Assembly (NCBI GenBank): GCA_945875225.1
Contig: CAMCJY010000142.1
Coordinates: 1 to 5,870, forward strand
DNA from: Comamonas sp. lk
GTDB taxonomy: Bacteria > Pseudomonadota > Gammaproteobacteria > Burkholderiales > Burkholderiaceae_C
DNA length: 5,870 bases
Reading direction: 5' to 3'
The position numbers were made by a program, and so were the translations under genes. Below, piece by piece: positions 3,658 through 5,870 of this stretch. The notes beneath the pieces are model-generated. The model saw only the letters and a list, made by a program, of their open reading frames with translations, ran no database searches and was not told the DNA's origin. The stretch's first letter is position 1; each line of letters opens with the position of its first letter.

Positions 3658-4812
3658 ATGTTGATTGCCACACCCCAGTCCCTGCATTTTGAGGCGCCAC
3701 TACCATTACGAAGCGGCGCGTCCATCCGCGCCTATGACTTGGCTTTTGAAACCTACGGCACGCTCAACGCAGACAAATCCAACGCGGTGCTGATTTGCCA
3801 TGCACTCAATGCCTCGCACCATGTGGCCGGCATCTATGCAGACCAGCCCAAATCCGAAGGATGGTGGGACAGCATGATCGGGCCGGGCAAGCCATTGGAC
3901 ACAAATCGCTTTTTTGTGATCGGCGTGAACAACCTGGGCTCGTGCTTTGGCTCCACCGGCCCGATGCACATTAATCCGGATAGCGCCCAGGGCCAGGTTT
4001 ATGGCGCTGACTTTCCGGTGGTCACCGTGGAGGACTGGGTGGACGCGCAGGCACGTTTGCTCGACCGGCTGGGCATTGAAACCTTGGCCGCCGTGATGGG
4101 CGGCAGCCTGGGCGGCATGCAAGCGCTGGCCTGGACGCTGCAATACCCCCAGCGTGTGCGCAGAGCAGTCGTCGTGGCCAGTGCCCCGAACTTGACGGCA
4201 GAGAACATCGCATTCAACGAAGTGGCGCGCCGCGCCATCACCACCGACCCAGATTTTCATGGCGGCCATTTTTACCGCCACGGCGTGGTGCCCAAGCGCG
4301 GCCTGCGCATCGCACGCATGATCGGGCACATTACTTACCTGAGCGATGATGTGATGAACGCCAAGTTCGGCCGCCAATTGCGCCATGCGGTGCAAGATGC
4401 GGTGGCCAACACCGACTACCGTTACAGCACCCAAGAGGTGGAGTTCCAAATAGAAAGCTACTTGCGCTACCAGGGCGACAAGTTTGCCGATTACTTTGAC
4501 GCCAATACCTATTTGCTGATCACCCGTGCACTGGATTACTTTGACCCAGCCCGCGCATTCGGCGGTAGTTTGACCCAAGCACTGGCCGCAGCGCGCAGCA
4601 AGTTTTTGCTGGTGAGCTTTGTCACCGATTGGCGCTTTGCACCGTCACGCAGCCGTGAGATCGTCAAAGCCCTGTTGGACAACCAACGCGATGTCAGCTA
4701 TGCCGAAATCGATGCGCCTCACGGGCACGATGCCTTTTTGCTTGACGATTTGCGTTACCACAGCGTGGTGCGTTCCTACCTCGACTCCCTGGCCCAAGAG
4801 GTAGGCGTATGA
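3658..4812 (+). CDS. metX: Homoserine O-acyltransferase (MetX, probably succinyl type)
   Basis: A 384-residue cytoplasmic alpha/beta-hydrolase-fold enzyme that acylates homoserine, the committed step of methionine synthesis. The catalytic triad is Ser150 in GGSLGGMQ (148-155), Asp324 in TDWRF (323-327) and His357 in GHDAF (356-360). CHALNASHHVAG (47-58) forms the oxyanion side. The TDWRFAPSRSREIV segment, with Arg326 beside the catalytic Asp, is shared with Pseudomonas-type MetX enzymes, which use succinyl-CoA. I therefore favour homoserine O-succinyltransferase (MetXS) over the acetyltransferase that most annotations would give; this is inference. The start at 3658 gives the usual N-terminus (MLIATPQSLHFEAPLPL), but no Shine-Dalgarno is present, only the terminator U-run. 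Length is normal. It overlaps metW by 4 bp (ATGA) and is probably controlled by the SAM-II switch in its leader. Confidence 0.97.
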   Translation: MLIATPQSLHFEAPLPLRSGASIRAYDLAFETYGTLNADKSNAVLICHALNASHHVAGIYADQPKSEGWWDSMIGPGKPLDTNRFFVIGVNNLGSCFGSTGPMHINPDSAQGQVYGADFPVVTVEDWVDAQARLLDRLGIETLAAVMGGSLGGMQALAWTLQYPQRVRRAVVVASAPNLTAENIAFNEVARRAITTDPDFHGGHFYRHGVVPKRGLRIARMIGHITYLSDDVMNAKFGRQLRHAVQDAVANTDYRYSTQEVEFQIESYLRYQGDKFADYFDANTYLLITRALDYFDPARAFGGSLTQALAAARSKFLLVSFVTDWRFAPSRSREIVKALLDNQRDVSYAEIDAPHGHDAFLLDDLRYHSVVRSYLDSLAQEVGV

Positions 4813-5390
4813 GCGACCTCTCTATCCAAAACGCGCTGGCGCAGCTGGTGCCCGTTGGCGCACGCGTACTCGACCTGGGCTGCGGAGACGGTGCCATGCT
4901 GGCTCATTTGCAAACCACGCGCGGCTGCAGCGGCTATGGCATTGAAATCGATGACGCCAATGTGCTGGCCTGCGTCCGGCGCGGCGTCAACGTCATCCAG
5001 CTCAACCTGGACGAAGGCCTGGCCATGTTTGATGACGCCTCGTTTGACGTGGTGCTACAAATCGACACCTTGCAGCACTTGCGCAATGCCGAGGTCATGT
5101 TGCGCGAAACCGCGCGCGTAGGGCGCTTGGGTATCGTGGCCTTCCCCAATTTTGCGCATTGGCCCAACCGTTTTAGCGTGCTGCAAGGCCGCATGCCGGT
5201 GACCAAGCGCCTGCCCTACCAGTGGTACGACACGCCCAATATCCGCGTCGGCACGCACGCCGACCTGGGCGCGCTGGCCCGCAAGAACGGCCTGCGCGTG
5301 ATCGATAGTTTTGGCCTGCAAGATGGCGCAGTCGTTCGCTGGCTGCCCAACTGGCGCGCCGGCACATCGGTGTACAAACTGGCGCGTTAA
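4809..5390 (+). CDS. metW: Methionine biosynthesis protein MetW (SAM-methyltransferase fold)
   Basis: A 193-residue cytoplasmic protein with a class I SAM-dependent methyltransferase fold, the usual partner of MetX in proteobacteria. In several of these organisms MetX and MetW are both needed for full homoserine acylation; MetW's own reaction is not settled. Motif I is VLDLGCGDG (20-28), the acidic residue at the end of strand 2 is Glu46 (YGIEID), and IDTLQH (85-90) is the motif IV region. The MetW-specific blocks FPNFAHW (112-118) and MPVTKRLPYQWYDTPNIR (129-146) are intact. The start ATG overlaps the metX stop (ATGA at 4809-4812), with AAGAGG seven bases upstream, so the genes are cotranscribed and likely translationally coupled. 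The C-terminus meets the opposing HAD gene: the two TAA stop codons overlap in TTAA (5387-5390). I see no terminator with a U-run after it. Confidence 0.96.
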   Translation: MSDLSIQNALAQLVPVGARVLDLGCGDGAMLAHLQTTRGCSGYGIEIDDANVLACVRRGVNVIQLNLDEGLAMFDDASFDVVLQIDTLQHLRNAEVMLRETARVGRLGIVAFPNFAHWPNRFSVLQGRMPVTKRLPYQWYDTPNIRVGTHADLGALARKNGLRVIDSFGLQDGAVVRWLPNWRAGTSVYKLAR

Positions 5391-5869
5391 CAGCCTAGCT
5401 GATCTGCCAGATCCAGCAGATCACGCGCATGCAAATGGTTGGCAAGGTGCGGGCTCACATCTTTGGGATTGCGCGCACCCAACTCCAGGGGCCGCTCGAT
5501 ATAGGCAGTTTGCAGGCCGCAAGCGCGGGCCCCCTCCAAATCGTTGTGATGGGCGGCCACCAGCATCACCTGTTCAGGCAGCACGTCAAAGGTCTGCGCC
5601 ACGCCGCCATAGGTGCGCGGATCGGGCTTGTAGGCGCGGAACACTTCAGCGCTCAAAATGCAATCCCAAGGCAAACCTGCGCGCTTGGACAAGCGGGTGA
5701 GCAAATTGAGGTTGCCGTTGGAGAGGGTGCAAAGGATAAAGCGCGTTTTTAAACGCTCCAGACCGTCCACAACATCAGGCCAAGGATCCAGTCGATGCCA
5801 AGCACGGTTGAGGTCGGCACGCGCAGATTCGCCCAGGTGTGCCAGGCCAAACTGCTCTAACACGTCATC
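5387..5869 (-). CDS. HAD hydrolase, haloacid dehalogenase type II class (5' end outside window)
   Basis: This is the C-terminal part (160 visible residues) of a HAD-superfamily hydrolase. The frame is open to the right edge (Asp-Asp-Val at 5869-5861), so the GTG at 5863 is an internal Val and the start lies outside. The motif I nucleophile Asp is therefore not visible. Taking that Val as residue 1, motif II is LSNG (47-50, Ser48), the motif III Lys is Lys79 in YKPDP, and motif IV is VAAHHNDLEGARACG (102-116, Asp108). Haloacid dehalogenases proper usually have a S-S-N-x-x-D motif here; this protein has A-H-H-N-D, common in the broad type II-like family annotated from genomes. Dehalogenation is thus only one option; a phosphatase is possible. 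It is convergent with metW and its last four bases are shared with it. Confidence 0.9.
   Translation of the reverse strand, partial: DDVLEQFGLAHLGESARADLNRAWHRLDPWPDVVDGLERLKTRFILCTLSNGNLNLLTRLSKRAGLPWDCILSAEVFRAYKPDPRTYGGVAQTFDVLPEQVMLVAAHHNDLEGARACGLQTAYIERPLELGARNPKDVSPHLANHLHARDLLDLADQLGC
5400..5423. repeat. Inverted repeat just after the metW stop
   Basis: TGATCTGC (5400-5407) and GCAGATCA (5416-5423) form a perfect 8-bp stem with an 8-base loop, 10 bases downstream of the metW stop and inside the 3' end of the HAD gene. No U-run follows on either strand. It could stabilise or stall the metXW mRNA end, or be a chance product of the Leu/Asp codons there. Confidence 0.45.
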
Positions 5870-5870
5870 T

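Noticed and set aside
3706..4578. 290-codon minus-strand frame opposite metX
   Set aside because: Antisense shadow of a GC-rich gene; the product has no recognisable motif while metX is complete with its catalytic triad.

Overview
This 5.9 kb window looks like chromosomal DNA of a betaproteobacterium, most likely Burkholderiales and perhaps a Comamonadaceae-like lineage. The evidence is the metX-metW pair with a MetX active site of the TDWRF type, the style of the SDR, Amt and UPF0016-family proteins, a moderately high GC content, and short gaps between genes. I see no mobile element, CRISPR array, rRNA or tRNA. No gene-free stretch exceeds about 250 bases. This placement comes from reading protein sequences by eye, not from a database search.

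Layout, left to right. (1) The 3' part of a short-chain dehydrogenase/reductase gene on +, entering from the left edge. (2) A convergent minus-strand gene for a small RNA-binding protein: one RRM domain and a glycine-rich tail with internal repeats. Its 3' side has tandem hairpins, one a good intrinsic terminator. Its 5' leader has an inverted repeat that covers the Shine-Dalgarno sequence. (3) A minus-strand amt ammonium transporter gene, preceded by a near-consensus sigma-54 promoter and an NtrC-like site. (4) Divergent from amt, a + strand GDT1/TMEM165/UPF0016-family membrane protein, probably a Mn2+/cation exporter. (5) A 151-base gap holding an extended -10 promoter, a SAM-II-type riboswitch and an intrinsic terminator whose U-tract abuts the metX start codon. 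(6) metX and metW, overlapping by 4 bp. (7) A HAD hydrolase of the haloacid dehalogenase type II class on minus. It shares its TTAA stop region with metW and runs off the right edge.

Regulation is the most interesting part. The metX leader reads as a complete switch. The promoter is placed so that transcription starts about two bases before the SAM-II P1 stem. The aptamer tail (AGCTAAAC, 3586-3593) can pair either inside the SAM-II pseudoknot or with GTTTAGTT (3645-3652), at the base and U-tract of the terminator. SAM binding should therefore allow termination before metX and MetW, giving feedback control of methionine synthesis. The amt promoter has the signature of nitrogen control, with several copies of a TTGGTGCAAA-like element. 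The RRM gene leader suggests translational control by RNA structure, possibly by temperature or by its own protein. All three regulatory readings are inferences from sequence motifs and pairings.
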